A stretch of 64,000 bases of DNA from an uncultured Oxalobacteraceae bacterium (GTDB lineage: Bacteria; Pseudomonadota; Gammaproteobacteria; Burkholderiales; Burkholderiaceae_D): assembly GCA_903862415.1 (NCBI GenBank), contig CAIOYD010000066.1, positions 1 to 64,000 on the forward strand, written 5' to 3'. The notes beneath the pieces are model-generated. The model was not told where the DNA came from. It saw nothing but the letters and a program-made list of their open reading frames with translations, and did not search any database. Position 1 is the stretch's first letter; the number at the start of each line of letters is the position of its first letter. Positions 11,267 through 20,520 of the stretch are shown here, piece after piece. Position numbers and translations under genes: made by a program.

Positions 11267-11767
11267 CTAAGCTAACGACTTAATTGTAGCTAGTGGTAAG
11301 AACAACGTGCGGGGCAATTCGGGCAGGGCTATAAAGCCATGATGCTGATAAAACGCTGTCGCCGTCTGGTCTTTTGCATCCACCATCAACGCATAGGCGG
11401 CAATCTCTGAATGAGCTGAGCGAGTAAGTGCATCGGCCAACAGTGCACCACCCAATCCCTGCCCCTTGAACTCCTGATCGACCACCAGGCGCCCCATGCG
11501 CACTGTGGGCACAGTTGGATAACGAGGTAGTTTTTTACCAGAGCTTACCGGAAGATCAGACAGCAACAGACTTGCCGACGCTAAGGTGTAGTACCCGGCA
11601 ATGCGCTGCCCTTCAGCCAGAGCGACAAAACAAGCCGTTATCCGACGACGAACATCTTGCGAAACCTGTTCCCGGAAGTAGCGATCAAGTGGCTCGGAAC
11701 CGCTGTTAAACACGGCACGGTCATGGGCTGGGTCGAGTAATGTCAGTTGAAATGGCGCTTCACTCAT
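11267..11767 (-). CDS. GNAT-family toxin (TacT-like) of a toxin-antitoxin pair
   Basis: A 166-residue GCN5-type acetyltransferase. Motif A is VRMGRLVVDQEFKGQGLGGALL and the late ALMVDAKDQTATAFYQHHGF matches TacT/AtaT-type toxins, which acetylate the amino group of aminoacyl-tRNA and stop translation. The ATG at 11767 (MSEAPFQL) is preferred over an in-frame GTG at 11785; it overlaps the upstream antitoxin by 8 bases, as usual for these pairs. Toxin identity follows from the DUF1778 partner and is established for the family, not tested here. Confidence 0.9.
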   Translation of the reverse strand: MSEAPFQLTLLDPAHDRAVFNSGSEPLDRYFREQVSQDVRRRITACFVALAEGQRIAGYYTLASASLLLSDLPVSSGKKLPRYPTVPTVRMGRLVVDQEFKGQGLGGALLADALTRSAHSEIAAYALMVDAKDQTATAFYQHHGFIALPELPRTLFLPLATIKSLA

Positions 11768-12056
11768 TGACACCCAAATCAACACGCAAAAGTTTTTTAC
11801 GACGGGAAAAGGCGCGTTTCAAAGCGGGTGCCGGCTTTTGCGGCGACAACAAAGCCTGCGCGAAACAGTCTTGATCGGCCAGCGAAAGTCGAATTACATC
11901 AGATTGCTCAATGGCACGTTGCGCCGCTTCCTGGACGGCTGAAACAATAAAGTCCGTCATTGTTCGCCCCTGAAGTTCTGCTGCGCGTTTAAGCATGGCA
12001 TGCAAATCAGTAGTGATTCTGGCTTCGAGACGAGCGGTTGAAATAGCTGCAGTCAT
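11760..12056 (-). CDS. DUF1778 antitoxin (TacA-like)
   Basis: A 98-residue protein with an N-terminal ribbon-helix-helix domain (ARLEARITTDLHAMLKRAAE, then GRTMTDFIVSAVQEAA) and a C-terminal toxin-wrapping tail. DUF1778 proteins neutralise GNAT toxins and repress their own operon. The ATG at 12056 has AAGGACG 5-11 bases upstream. The gene overlaps the toxin start by 8 bases. The basic end (FSRRKKLLRVDLG) is typical of the toxin-contacting segment. Confidence 0.9.
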   Translation of the reverse strand: MTAAISTARLEARITTDLHAMLKRAAELQGRTMTDFIVSAVQEAAQRAIEQSDVIRLSLADQDCFAQALLSPQKPAPALKRAFSRRKKLLRVDLGVNE

Positions 12057-12075
12057 GGTTTCGTCCTTTTTTGAT

Positions 12076-12104
12076 ATTTTACGGCAAATTGCCGTACAAT
12101 TCAA
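12076..12104 (-). promoter_or_regulatory. Toxin-antitoxin promoter with palindromic operator in the spacer
   Basis: On the minus strand, -35 TTGAAT (12099-12104) and -10 TAAAAT (12076-12081) are 17 bases apart. The spacer is filled by the palindrome TACGGCAATTTGCCGTA (12080-12096), with 8-bp arms around one base. The antitoxin ATG is 20 bases downstream of the -10. A ribbon-helix-helix antitoxin bound here would block polymerase, the expected autoregulation. The promoter is inferred from matches to sigma-70 consensus. Confidence 0.75.
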
Positions 12105-12134
12105 CGAATTTACACCTGGCCATACCTGAACACT

Positions 12135-14942
12135 TTACCGCCGCAACGCCTCTTCAAACTGTTCAATCGGTACCGGCTTGCCAAACAAATACCCTTGATA
12201 ATGTCTGCAACCCTTCTTGAGCAGCAATTGCCGTTGCGCTTCGGTCTCGACACCCTCGGCAATCACATCCAGATTCATACTGTACGCCATCGCAATAATG
12301 GTTCGGACGATGGCTTTATCGCTGCTGTCGGTGGCGATGTCGCGCACAAACGATCGATCGATTTTGATCTGATCGAGCGGCAGTCGTTTCAGATATTGCA
12401 ATGACGAATAGCCGGTGCCAAAATCATCAAGCGAAAAACGTACCCCGATCTCCCTGAGCAGCGTCATCACAGCAATCGTTTGTTCAACGTTCGACACCAA
12501 CATACTTTCAGTCAGCTCCAGTTTGAGCAAGCGCGGATCAATGCCATACTGCTTCACCACCGTCTCGACCTGAGAAATAAAATCAGGCTGACGGAATTGT
12601 TTCGCGCTCACGTTCACCGCCAGCACCAGATCACACGTCAGCGCATCCTCCTGCCATGCTTTGAGCTGGGCGCAGGCGGTTTCCAGCACCCACTTGCCGA
12701 TGGCAATGATTTGCCCGGTATCTTCTGCTAACGGAATAAATTGAACCGGAGCGACCAAACCACGCTCGGGATGCATCCAGCGGATCAGGGCCTCAGCGCC
12801 GATTGGGCGCAGAGCATTATCAACCTGAATCTGGTAATACAGTGTGAATTCCTGATTCGCCAGCGCGGTACGTATGGCATCCTCATCGGCGGCCAGTGAG
12901 TTGACCGACAACTGCATCTCGGGATCAAAGAACCGCAACGCATTACGTCCGGTTTTTTTGGCCTGATACATGGCAATATCGGCTTGCTTCATAATTTCTT
13001 CTATCGCCTGTTTATGTTCACCAAACAGGGTGGCGCCGATGCTGGAAGTGTTATAACACTCATGTCCACAAAGCAGGTATTGCTGCCTGAGTGTAGCAAG
13101 TATTTTTTCTCCGATGGCTTCGGTCTGGGCGGCCGCTTCCATAATGACCTCGCTCAAATCACTGAGCATCACCACAAACTCGTCCCCACCCGGACGCGCC
13201 ACGGTATCACCCTCACGCAGACAGGATTGAATCCGGCGTGCTGCCTGTTTTAACAATAAGTCGCCAATGTCATGACCCAAGGTGTCATTGATGGTTTTAA
13301 AATTATCCAGATCAATAAACAGCAGGGCACAATGACGACCGCGACGAACCCCGGAAGTCAGTGCCTGTGTCAGCCGATCTTGCAACAACCTGCGATTGGC
13401 CAACCCGGTGAGCGGGTCATAAAACGCCAGATGTTCGATTTGCTTTTCTGCCTGCTTGCGCAAAGTAATGTCACGGAAAAAGGCCACAAACATATGTGAG
13501 CCCGGCTCATAGGAGGTTGAGATTTCAAAATCGATATCATGTCCGTCCCGGTGACGGTGGCGCGTCTCGAAAACATCGTAACCCTGAGTGATAATTTTAT
13601 TGATATGCGCTCTGACGACATCCTCTGTTTTTTCAACTGCCTCGAGCTCACTGATATGCATCCCTTTAAGTTCATCCTTACCATAACCGATGAGCTTGGC
13701 ATACGCCTGATTGGCTTCCATGATAAAGCCGTTGGCATCGACCATCCAGAAGCCGTCATGTGTGGTTTCAAACGCCTTCTTGTACTGTCTCAACACAGCT
13801 TCGTTTTGCTTCCACTCGCTGATGTCGCGAGAAGAACAAAACAGTACCTTCCTGCCTTCAAGTTCGAGCGGAAAACAACTCACGGCCACATCAAAAGCAG
13901 TGCCATCTTTGCGCACATGCAGGGTTTCAAACTGCGAGCGCTCCTTGTAGGCAAATAAACTCTCCACCAGTTCAGTAAGTTGGTGCCCTTTGAACTTGAA
14001 ATCCCATTGAGAAACGTTCATACCCATGGTCTCGTTACGCGTATAGCCAAGCATGCGACAAAATGAGTCGCTGGCTTCGATAACATTACCCTCGGCATCA
14101 AGAATATGAATGCCGTCGCTGGCATTGTGCAGGAGTGCGAGATTTTTCTCACTTTCCCGATGCAGCCGTTGTTCGATTTTCTTTTGCTCTGTCAGCTCAT
14201 AATTAACACCGATCATGCGTACTGGTTGGTGCTGTTCATCAAAGGTCGTATGGGAAGCCGCCTTAATATAATGCACCGAGCCATCCGGCCAGATTACCCG
14301 AAACTCTGGCGCATATTCCCGCTCGCCGCGCAAGGCTGCCTGAATCTCGCCTTCGGTTCTGGCCTTATCCTCTGGGTGGATGGCCTGTGCCCAGGCTTCA
14401 TAGGCGCCACCAAAATCGCCCATCCGCAGCCCATATAAGCGATACATCACCTCATCCCACTCCAGATGGTTCGCCGGCACATCCCAATCCCACACTCCGA
14501 CAATGCCGGCAGAGGCTGCGGCTTTAAGCCGTTCCTGGTTTTTTTCTAACAGGGCCTGTGATTTAAGCGCTGCTTTGATTTGTTCATCTGCAATGATTGC
14601 CTTGAACTGAGCACGATGCATACCCTCAGCCACCAACGAAACCAAAATGGCGGCAAAAGCAAAAATGCTGGCGCCCAGCCAATAAGCCGAATTCAGCAGC
14701 AGCGGAGTTGGGGTCAGTAATGGCCAGAATAATGTCACGACGATGCATGACAAGGTGGCCGCCAATAAACCGGCAGTCACACCACCGAGAAGAGCTGCAA
14801 TAATCACTGCCGGAAAAAAAGTCAGCCACACCAGCTCAGAACCCATTACCTGCAACAGCCGAATGCGTATAGCTGCCGCTAACGCCACAAGCAAGACGGT
14901 GGCGATGACCTGGATCCATGAACTGCGAAGTAATTGTTGCAT
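12135..14942 (-). CDS. Membrane PAS-GGDEF-EAL protein (c-di-GMP turnover)
   Basis: A 935-residue signalling protein. Residues ~10-110 hold about four membrane spans resembling the KdpD-type DUF4118 sensor. Three or so PAS domains follow (~140-510), the first with a PAC-like ending. Then come a GGDEF domain (RPGGDEFVVMLSD near ~582) and an EAL domain (GAEALIRWMHPERG near ~717, LDDFGTGYSSL, IAEGVET). Both catalytic signatures look intact, so it could make or degrade cyclic di-GMP. The ATG at 14942 is used; no clear ribosome site. It stands alone between the toxin-antitoxin pair and a divergent peptidase. Type IV pilus control is a possible but unproven role. Confidence 0.92.
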   Translation of the reverse strand: MQQLLRSSWIQVIATVLLVALAAAIRIRLLQVMGSELVWLTFFPAVIIAALLGGVTAGLLAATLSCIVVTLFWPLLTPTPLLLNSAYWLGASIFAFAAILVSLVAEGMHRAQFKAIIADEQIKAALKSQALLEKNQERLKAAASAGIVGVWDWDVPANHLEWDEVMYRLYGLRMGDFGGAYEAWAQAIHPEDKARTEGEIQAALRGEREYAPEFRVIWPDGSVHYIKAASHTTFDEQHQPVRMIGVNYELTEQKKIEQRLHRESEKNLALLHNASDGIHILDAEGNVIEASDSFCRMLGYTRNETMGMNVSQWDFKFKGHQLTELVESLFAYKERSQFETLHVRKDGTAFDVAVSCFPLELEGRKVLFCSSRDISEWKQNEAVLRQYKKAFETTHDGFWMVDANGFIMEANQAYAKLIGYGKDELKGMHISELEAVEKTEDVVRAHINKIITQGYDVFETRHRHRDGHDIDFEISTSYEPGSHMFVAFFRDITLRKQAEKQIEHLAFYDPLTGLANRRLLQDRLTQALTSGVRRGRHCALLFIDLDNFKTINDTLGHDIGDLLLKQAARRIQSCLREGDTVARPGGDEFVVMLSDLSEVIMEAAAQTEAIGEKILATLRQQYLLCGHECYNTSSIGATLFGEHKQAIEEIMKQADIAMYQAKKTGRNALRFFDPEMQLSVNSLAADEDAIRTALANQEFTLYYQIQVDNALRPIGAEALIRWMHPERGLVAPVQFIPLAEDTGQIIAIGKWVLETACAQLKAWQEDALTCDLVLAVNVSAKQFRQPDFISQVETVVKQYGIDPRLLKLELTESMLVSNVEQTIAVMTLLREIGVRFSLDDFGTGYSSLQYLKRLPLDQIKIDRSFVRDIATDSSDKAIVRTIIAMAYSMNLDVIAEGVETEAQRQLLLKKGCRHYQGYLFGKPVPIEQFEEALRR

Positions 14943-15130
14943 AATCAATGTTCACGTAAAACGATAAGTACATCCATAAAATTGCACTTCCCTGTTAGAG
15001 GCTAGGTAAATTTTTGCCGAAATTCAATGAATTAGTAGCACTTCTGCCCCAATCTCAACGGATAAGATGCTATTGATGCAATCCCAAAACTGTGCAAAAC
15101 TGGCCGCCATTGCTAACCATAAGAGACACC

Positions 15131-17269
15131 ATGAAAACAACTACCCTGATGGCCTTCTGCGCCAGCCTGGCATTGAGCGCCATGAGTCCAGTGAGTGCCG
15201 CTACCGCAGTCGCTCCAGCCTCATTGGCCGACAATCCACTCATGCATGAATCGACCCTGCCGTTTCATTATCCCGCCTTTGACAACATCACCAGCGCCCA
15301 CTTTGCGCCTGCCTTTGCCGAAGGCATGCGACAGGATGCGCTCGAAGTGGCACGCATCGCCAATAACCCAGCCAAGCCGACCTTTAGCAACACCATCGTC
15401 GCGCTGGAAAAATCCGGCCAGTTGTTGGCCCGGGTAGAACGGATTTTTTTCAATCTCAACGGCACCGTGACCAATCCGGAAATGGAAGCGCTGGCACTCA
15501 AACTGGCTCCCGAACTGGCCGCCCACACGGATGACATTCACCTCAATGTGCACCTGTTTGCCCGCATCAACAGCCTATATCAACAGCATGACCACCTCAA
15601 ACTCGATGCCGAATCACGCTATTTGCTCGAACGCTATTACCTCAATTTTGTACGCGACGGCGCCAAACTATCGGAATCCGACAAAAACAAACTTAAGGCC
15701 ATGAACGCCGAACTGGCGCAATTGGGTGCGCAGTTTAACCAGAACGTACTTAAAGAACTCAATGCCTCGGCTGTGATCGTCGATAGCCGCGAACAACTCG
15801 ACGGTCTGTCCGAGAGTGAAATCGCCACTGCCGCCAACAGCGCCAAACAACACGGCATGGAAGGTAAATATGAACTTGCCCTGACCAACACCACCATACA
15901 GCCGGTAGAAACCCGCCTGACCTCGCGGGCGGTACGTGAACAGGTGTTTACTGCCTCCATGGCACGCGGCAGTCGCGGCGGCGAGTTTGACAATCAGGCC
16001 ATCGTCTTGCAAAAAACCCGTTTGAGTGCCCAGCGCGCGCAACTGCTGGGCTACCCCAACTATGCCGCCTATATTCTGGAAAAAGGCACCGCCAAAACAC
16101 CGGCCGCCGTCAACACCCTGCTGGCGCAACTGGCACCACCTGCCCTGGCCAATGCACATGTGGAAGCAGCGGACATGCAAAGCATGATCGATGCGCAACA
16201 GGGTGGCTTTCAGCTTGCGCCCTGGGACTGGGCGTTTTATGCCGACAAAGTCAGAAAAGCGCGCTACAGTTTTGATGAAAACCAGTTGCGTCCGTATTTT
16301 GAACTCAACAGCGTACTGCAAAACGGGGTATTTTTTGCCGCCCACAAACTGTATGGCATTTCGTTTAAAGAACGCACCGATTTACCGGTATATCATCCTA
16401 CGGTCCGGGTCTTTGAAGTGCAGGACTGCGACGGCAAACCGCTGGCCTTGTTTATTTCAGACATGTACGCACGCAGCAATAAACGCGGTGGCGCCTGGAT
16501 GAATTCCTATGTCACCCAATCTGGCTTGCTCGGTGGCTTGCCGGTGGTAGCCAATCATCTCAACATCCCCCTGCCTCCCGATGGTCAGCCTACCCTGCTC
16601 ACTCCCGATCAGGTACGTACGGCATTTCACGAATTCGGTCACGCCCTGCATGGCATGTTTGCGCACGTGCGCTATCCAATGTTTGCCGGCACATCCGTGC
16701 CGCGTGACTTTGTCGAATTCCCTTCGCAAGTGAATGAAATGTGGGCTGCCTGGCCAGAAATTCTGCAAAACTACGCCCATCATTATCAGACCGGAGCAGT
16801 CATGCCGCCGGAATTGCAGGCCAAACTGACGGCGGCCAAAAAATTCAATCAGGGGTTTGAAACTACGGCCTATCTGGGTGCTGCGCTGCTCGATCAGCGC
16901 TGGTATCAGCTCTCAGCCGATCAGCTACCCACCAATGTGCCCGACTTTGAAGCCGCCGCTCTGCAACAGGGGGGCGTCAGTTATGCGCTGGTGCCACCAC
17001 GATATCGCAGCACCTATTTCAGTCATATTTTCAGTGGTGGTTATGCGGCCAGTTATTATGGCTACATCTGGGCCGAAGTGCTCGATGCCGATACCGTGCA
17101 ATGGTTTACCGAACACGGCGGACTAGAGCGCAAGAATGGTGACTGGTTCCGCCAACAGCTGCTCTCTAAAGGCGGTAGCATGGATGTGATGCAGGCTTAC
17201 CGCAATTTCCGCGGCCGCGATGCCCAGATCGCGCCGCTGCTGGAACGACGCGGCTTGACGGCCAAATAA
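15131..17269 (+). CDS. M3-family metallopeptidase, exported (Dcp-like)
   Basis: A 712-residue zinc peptidase of the thimet-oligopeptidase family, closest in style to peptidyl-dipeptidase Dcp. The zinc motif is HEFGHALHG (~residue 500), with the third ligand Glu in the downstream EFPSQVNEMWA. A signal peptide (MKTTTLMAFCASLALSAMSPVSAA) at the chosen ATG argues for periplasmic location. AAGAGA precedes the ATG. It would cut dipeptides or short fragments from oligopeptides. Convergent with the PglL-like gene, 4 bases apart. Confidence 0.9.
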   Translation: MKTTTLMAFCASLALSAMSPVSAATAVAPASLADNPLMHESTLPFHYPAFDNITSAHFAPAFAEGMRQDALEVARIANNPAKPTFSNTIVALEKSGQLLARVERIFFNLNGTVTNPEMEALALKLAPELAAHTDDIHLNVHLFARINSLYQQHDHLKLDAESRYLLERYYLNFVRDGAKLSESDKNKLKAMNAELAQLGAQFNQNVLKELNASAVIVDSREQLDGLSESEIATAANSAKQHGMEGKYELALTNTTIQPVETRLTSRAVREQVFTASMARGSRGGEFDNQAIVLQKTRLSAQRAQLLGYPNYAAYILEKGTAKTPAAVNTLLAQLAPPALANAHVEAADMQSMIDAQQGGFQLAPWDWAFYADKVRKARYSFDENQLRPYFELNSVLQNGVFFAAHKLYGISFKERTDLPVYHPTVRVFEVQDCDGKPLALFISDMYARSNKRGGAWMNSYVTQSGLLGGLPVVANHLNIPLPPDGQPTLLTPDQVRTAFHEFGHALHGMFAHVRYPMFAGTSVPRDFVEFPSQVNEMWAAWPEILQNYAHHYQTGAVMPPELQAKLTAAKKFNQGFETTAYLGAALLDQRWYQLSADQLPTNVPDFEAAALQQGGVSYALVPPRYRSTYFSHIFSGGYAASYYGYIWAEVLDADTVQWFTEHGGLERKNGDWFRQQLLSKGGSMDVMQAYRNFRGRDAQIAPLLERRGLTAK

Positions 17270-17273
17270 GCGT

Positions 17274-19007
17274 TTATGGCACCGGCGCGGCAAGCGCCGG
17301 AGTTGCCTTCGGTTTAGGCATGCGCTTAAAAATTTCCGCAAAATTAACCGGGTCTTGTTGCGCAAAAGTGCTCCAGAGCGCATAGGTTTTGACATAATCG
17401 CGGGTTTGCAGACGCTCAATGGTAAACAACACTTGCAGCGCCTCATTCGGCCGGCTGGTATACACATAAGCCAAGGCCAGCCGCTGCAACACGGGTGCAT
17501 AACAAAAGCGGATCGAAGCGCGCTCAAGAAAGGCCACATCGGCAGCGGAAATGCCGGGTTCCACTTTAATCTTGGACACCTGGAAGTAATCGTAAAACTG
17601 GCTATACAGCGTCAGTTCCGGTTTAACAGTCGAACCGGAGAGCACCGGTTTGCCTAACTGCTCGCGCATCATGGCACCAAAGCCGATCACCACACGGTGA
17701 TAATCCCAGGCAGCCACCAACATGAACACCATCATGGCCAGGGCAGCAGAAAGCGCCCAGCCACGGGCCAGGGCGAAGGCTTTTTCACCCAGTTCCGGCC
17801 GGTGCAATGCGCCGATCAACAGACCGAAAGGAATCAGCACCGTGGCATACCATAAGGGAAATTCCACCAGACTGTGCACCCCGAGTGCCGCGAATATCAG
17901 AATGGCAAACCGCACCGGCAGACGTTGCCATTGCCGGAAACAACATTGGTACATCCAGTACAGGCTAGCTGCCAATATCAGCAGGGTCAGCGGCCAGCCA
18001 AACGAAACCGCCAGCTCCAGCACTAATTCATGCGCATATTCGCTGTATTCCGCCTGCGGAAATAAGGGCGCAAGCATCACCTGCTGCGGGCCAAACTGAA
18101 ACCAGCCCACACCCAGCCAGGGATGTAAGGTGGTTATTCTCCAAGCCTGTTGCCACAAAATCAATCGTTCCGATGTATGGCCAGCTCTTTCCAGCGCCGA
18201 TTCCTGAACCAGTCCAAAATGCGTTAATAACGCCGGAGTCAATGCCACCATCAGAGCAAACAACAACAGCAAACCGGCCAACAACCATTTTGATGTCGGA
18301 ACTGAACCCTGCGGTGGCTGCCAGCACAAGACCAAGAACAACGGCAAAATAATCCAGCTAATCCGCGACTGAGTCAGCGTCATGCCCCATAAAAACAGCA
18401 CCGCCATCACCAGCACCAGACTCGCTCTGAGGCGCCCGCTCAGATACAGCCACCAGACTGACGCCAGAGCAAAACACAAATGCAGCGCCAGCATATTCGG
18501 CTGACCAATGTTGGCATACACCCGCATAGCACGCAAATCCAGCAACGGCATCACCCAAGGCATGCCCGCCAAACCAAATAACTGCACCTGCTCAAAACCC
18601 ACCGACAGCAAACCGGTCGCCACAAAACCAATGGCCAGGGTCAGGCACAGCTTTTCCAGCCCGCCGGCCATACCGGCCAGCGTGGCACCCACCACCATGG
18701 CGAGCGCAAAACCCAGCAAATAAACCACCGGAAAGATCAGATCAGTCGGAAACAAGATCATTTCATTCCACAGTTGCAACCCGATCACCACAACCAACCC
18801 CAGCGGTAAAACCACACTGGCCGGAATCCGGAGATTGATTTTCTTTACCAACCCAAAACAACCCAGCACCAGCACCACGCTCAACAGCGCAGTCGCATCA
18901 TGATAAAAAGCCCGGAAGGGATGGATATGAAAGGGATGAATAAAACTGCTGAAAAAAACCACGCCAAACAAGGTCAGCGTCCAGAATAATTGCTTGCTAG
19001 TGAGCAT
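17274..19007 (-). CDS. PglL/Wzy-type O-oligosaccharyltransferase
   Basis: A 577-residue polytopic membrane protein with about 11-12 membrane spans and a soluble C-terminus. The segment YANIGQPNMLALHLCFAL matches the signature of PglL-type bacterial O-oligosaccharyltransferases (Wzy_C superfamily), which move lipid-linked glycans onto pilins and other periplasmic proteins. A second conserved patch is TLTQSRISWIILPL, and HPWLGVGWFQFG lies in the large periplasmic loop. The ATG at 19007 is chosen; an in-frame TTG at 19019 is possible. Adjacency to a TfpX/Z-type protein and two pilins supports pilin glycosylation over O-antigen ligation. Sugar unknown. Confidence 0.85.
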   Translation of the reverse strand: MLTSKQLFWTLTLFGVVFFSSFIHPFHIHPFRAFYHDATALLSVVLVLGCFGLVKKINLRIPASVVLPLGLVVVIGLQLWNEMILFPTDLIFPVVYLLGFALAMVVGATLAGMAGGLEKLCLTLAIGFVATGLLSVGFEQVQLFGLAGMPWVMPLLDLRAMRVYANIGQPNMLALHLCFALASVWWLYLSGRLRASLVLVMAVLFLWGMTLTQSRISWIILPLFLVLCWQPPQGSVPTSKWLLAGLLLLFALMVALTPALLTHFGLVQESALERAGHTSERLILWQQAWRITTLHPWLGVGWFQFGPQQVMLAPLFPQAEYSEYAHELVLELAVSFGWPLTLLILAASLYWMYQCCFRQWQRLPVRFAILIFAALGVHSLVEFPLWYATVLIPFGLLIGALHRPELGEKAFALARGWALSAALAMMVFMLVAAWDYHRVVIGFGAMMREQLGKPVLSGSTVKPELTLYSQFYDYFQVSKIKVEPGISAADVAFLERASIRFCYAPVLQRLALAYVYTSRPNEALQVLFTIERLQTRDYVKTYALWSTFAQQDPVNFAEIFKRMPKPKATPALAAPVP

Positions 19008-19120
19008 AAGGTCAGACAAAAGAAATGTGCCCCAAGGGCAAAAATGGCTTACTGGTGTATTACGCTTTCAGCGTGACACCGTACAAACAACGTTATCCCC
19101 GCGGTTTCAGGCATTACACT

Positions 19121-19837
19121 TTAAATAATTTCCAACACCACCCCAGTTTTACTATCAATCACCACAAACAACGACTCGCGTTTGCTGGTCAATAACAAAA
19201 ACAGTACCGACTTATGCGTGGCTTCATACTGTTGCAGCCGCTGTTTGTTGGCTGCGTCAATTTTTTGCCAGTTTTGACTGGTTTTACCTGCTGCCAGCAT
19301 AGCCTGCTGTACCTGAACAATGGGAACGAAGTATTGTGGCAGGTTTTGGATACCCATGCCACCAAAGGTACCGAAAACAATGTCATTACGTTCTTTAATC
19401 CCTTCGGGTTGCTGTGTGCCGACCAGCTCGGGACCGAATAAAGGCAAATGCTGGTAGGCCGCCTGAGTCACTTTTTTCTGATCGGCCACATCAATTTCAT
19501 TGGCACGCACCAGATAAAAACGGTTTTCCGAAAACGCGATATACACCGGGCGGGCAGAAAAAATCGACCACAGCCCAAAAAACAAAAACGCCAACTGGCA
19601 CAGCAGCACGATAAGCACATCCTGCTTGATTTTAGGCTTGGTGGGATTGTAAATAATCAACATCACCACCGGGCCGATGATCAGATCGACGCCTATCATC
19701 AACCGTAACAATTCACTGCCGGCCGCCGCCGCAAACAAGACGCCCGGGTACCAGACCAGACTGATCAGCAAAAAGGCCGCCGCCAACACGATGGCGCTAC
19801 CCACTAAGTGTATCCCTGCAGCCTGATATCTATTCAT
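19121..19837 (-). CDS. TfpX/TfpZ-family type IV pilin accessory protein
   Basis: A 238-residue inner-membrane protein with three membrane spans in the first ~110 residues (IVLAAAFLLISLVWYP, LIIGPVVMLIIY, VLIVLLCQLAFLFFGLW) and a periplasmic C-terminal domain starting SARPVYIAFSENRFYLV. This layout and the RPVYIAF stretch fit the TfpX/TfpZ (FimB-like) family found beside pilin genes, where TfpZ-type proteins aid pilin surface exposure or assembly. It lies immediately downstream of pilA on the same strand, separated by a strong terminator. The ATG at 19837 begins MNRYQAAGIHL. Confidence 0.85.
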   Translation of the reverse strand: MNRYQAAGIHLVGSAIVLAAAFLLISLVWYPGVLFAAAAGSELLRLMIGVDLIIGPVVMLIIYNPTKPKIKQDVLIVLLCQLAFLFFGLWSIFSARPVYIAFSENRFYLVRANEIDVADQKKVTQAAYQHLPLFGPELVGTQQPEGIKERNDIVFGTFGGMGIQNLPQYFVPIVQVQQAMLAAGKTSQNWQKIDAANKQRLQQYEATHKSVLFLLLTSKRESLFVVIDSKTGVVLEII

Positions 19838-19861
19838 GATGTTTTCATAAAAAAAAAGCAA

Positions 19862-19889
19862 AAAAAAACACGGCGAACCGTGTTTTTTT
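19862..19889 (-). terminator. Rho-independent terminator after pilA
   Basis: On the minus strand the hairpin ACACGG-TTCG-CCGTGT is flanked by A and T runs, giving a perfect stem, a UUCG-type tetraloop and a long U tract. It begins 14 bases after the pilA stop and should set pilA mRNA apart from the accessory gene downstream. The symmetrical A/T runs would let it work in both directions. Confidence 0.9.
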
Positions 19890-19902
19890 CACAAGCGCTA
19901 AA

Positions 19903-20352
19903 TTAGCAGATAGCGGCTGCTACGCAAGTACCAGTTTTTGACCAGATCAACAGGTTAGAACCAGTTGTTGCAGCAGCAAATGTTGGAGTCAGGATATATG
20001 TTTCACCAGCTAAACCGCTGGTAGAAACTGCAGTTGCAGTAACAACTGCATTACCGCTCAGAGCAACACTTGAAACATAACCAGATGCAGTCGCTGCAGA
20101 AGGGATGCCATTAGCACCGCTAGTTGCGCATGATGTACCCAGATTGGCTACAGTAAGTGCACTTTGTTCTGCTGCACACAATTCAACTGCCAATTTAAAT
20201 GGTGCTGTAGAACCAGTTACTTCAGAGAACTTGGCTTTCTTAGTGTAAGTTTGGTACTGAGGAACAGCGATCGCTGCCAAAATACCGATAATAGCGATAA
20301 CGATCATCAATTCGATCAGGGTGAAACCTTTTTGTACAGTGTTCTTAGTCAT
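19903..20352 (-). CDS. pilA: Type IV pilin, major subunit candidate
   Basis: A 149-residue type IVa pilin. The prepilin leader is 9 residues (MTKNTVQKG) and cleavage leaves Phe1 with Glu5 ([20 protein letters not shown]). The globular domain has a Cys pair near the end (TGTC...AIC), forming the D-region disulfide, and a second pair (ELCAAEQ...GTSC). GGAGAA lies 8 bases before the ATG. A sigma-54 promoter (20399-20414) and a strong terminator after the gene indicate a highly expressed single-gene unit, which favours it as the main pilin. Confidence 0.95.
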   Translation of the reverse strand: MTKNTVQKGFTLIELMIVIAIIGILAAIAVPQYQTYTKKAKFSEVTGSTAPFKLAVELCAAEQSALTVANLGTSCATSGANGIPSAATASGYVSSVALSGNAVVTATAVSTSGLAGETYILTPTFAAATTGSNLLIWSKTGTCVAAAIC

Positions 20353-20398
20353 TTGTTTTCTCCAGGGAAGTAGAACTATTTCTACATGTCAACTATTA

Positions 20399-20414
20399 AG
20401 CAAGGGTTGTGCCA
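20399..20414 (-). promoter_or_regulatory. Sigma-54 promoter of pilA
   Basis: Minus-strand TGGCACAACCCTTGCT matches the -24/-12 consensus TGGCAC(G)-N4-TTGCW, with only the seventh base off. It lies about 47 bases upstream of the pilA ATG, a normal leader length. Sigma-54 with the PilS/PilR system drives major pilin genes in many proteobacteria; pilS/pilR are not in this window. Confidence 0.85.
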
Positions 20415-20477
20415 GCTATTTTCCGGCATTTATTACGGCACTACGTTTTTAAAACTACAATCACCTACGGTTTTTTT

Positions 20478-20510
20478 GTCACTAACTGACAAATTCTGTC
20501 AGTTAGTGAC
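20478..20510. repeat. 14-bp perfect inverted repeat between the two pilin genes
   Basis: GTCACTAACTGACA (20478-20491) and TGTCAGTTAGTGAC (20497-20510) form a perfect 14-bp stem with a 5-base loop. It starts 10 bases after the stop of the upstream pilin. Read with the pilins (minus strand) it is followed by seven As, not Ts, so it is not a classical terminator. It could protect the mRNA 3' end, bind a regulator above the pilA sigma-54 promoter, or act with Rho. Confidence 0.7.
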
Positions 20511-20520
20511 TATGCTGCTA

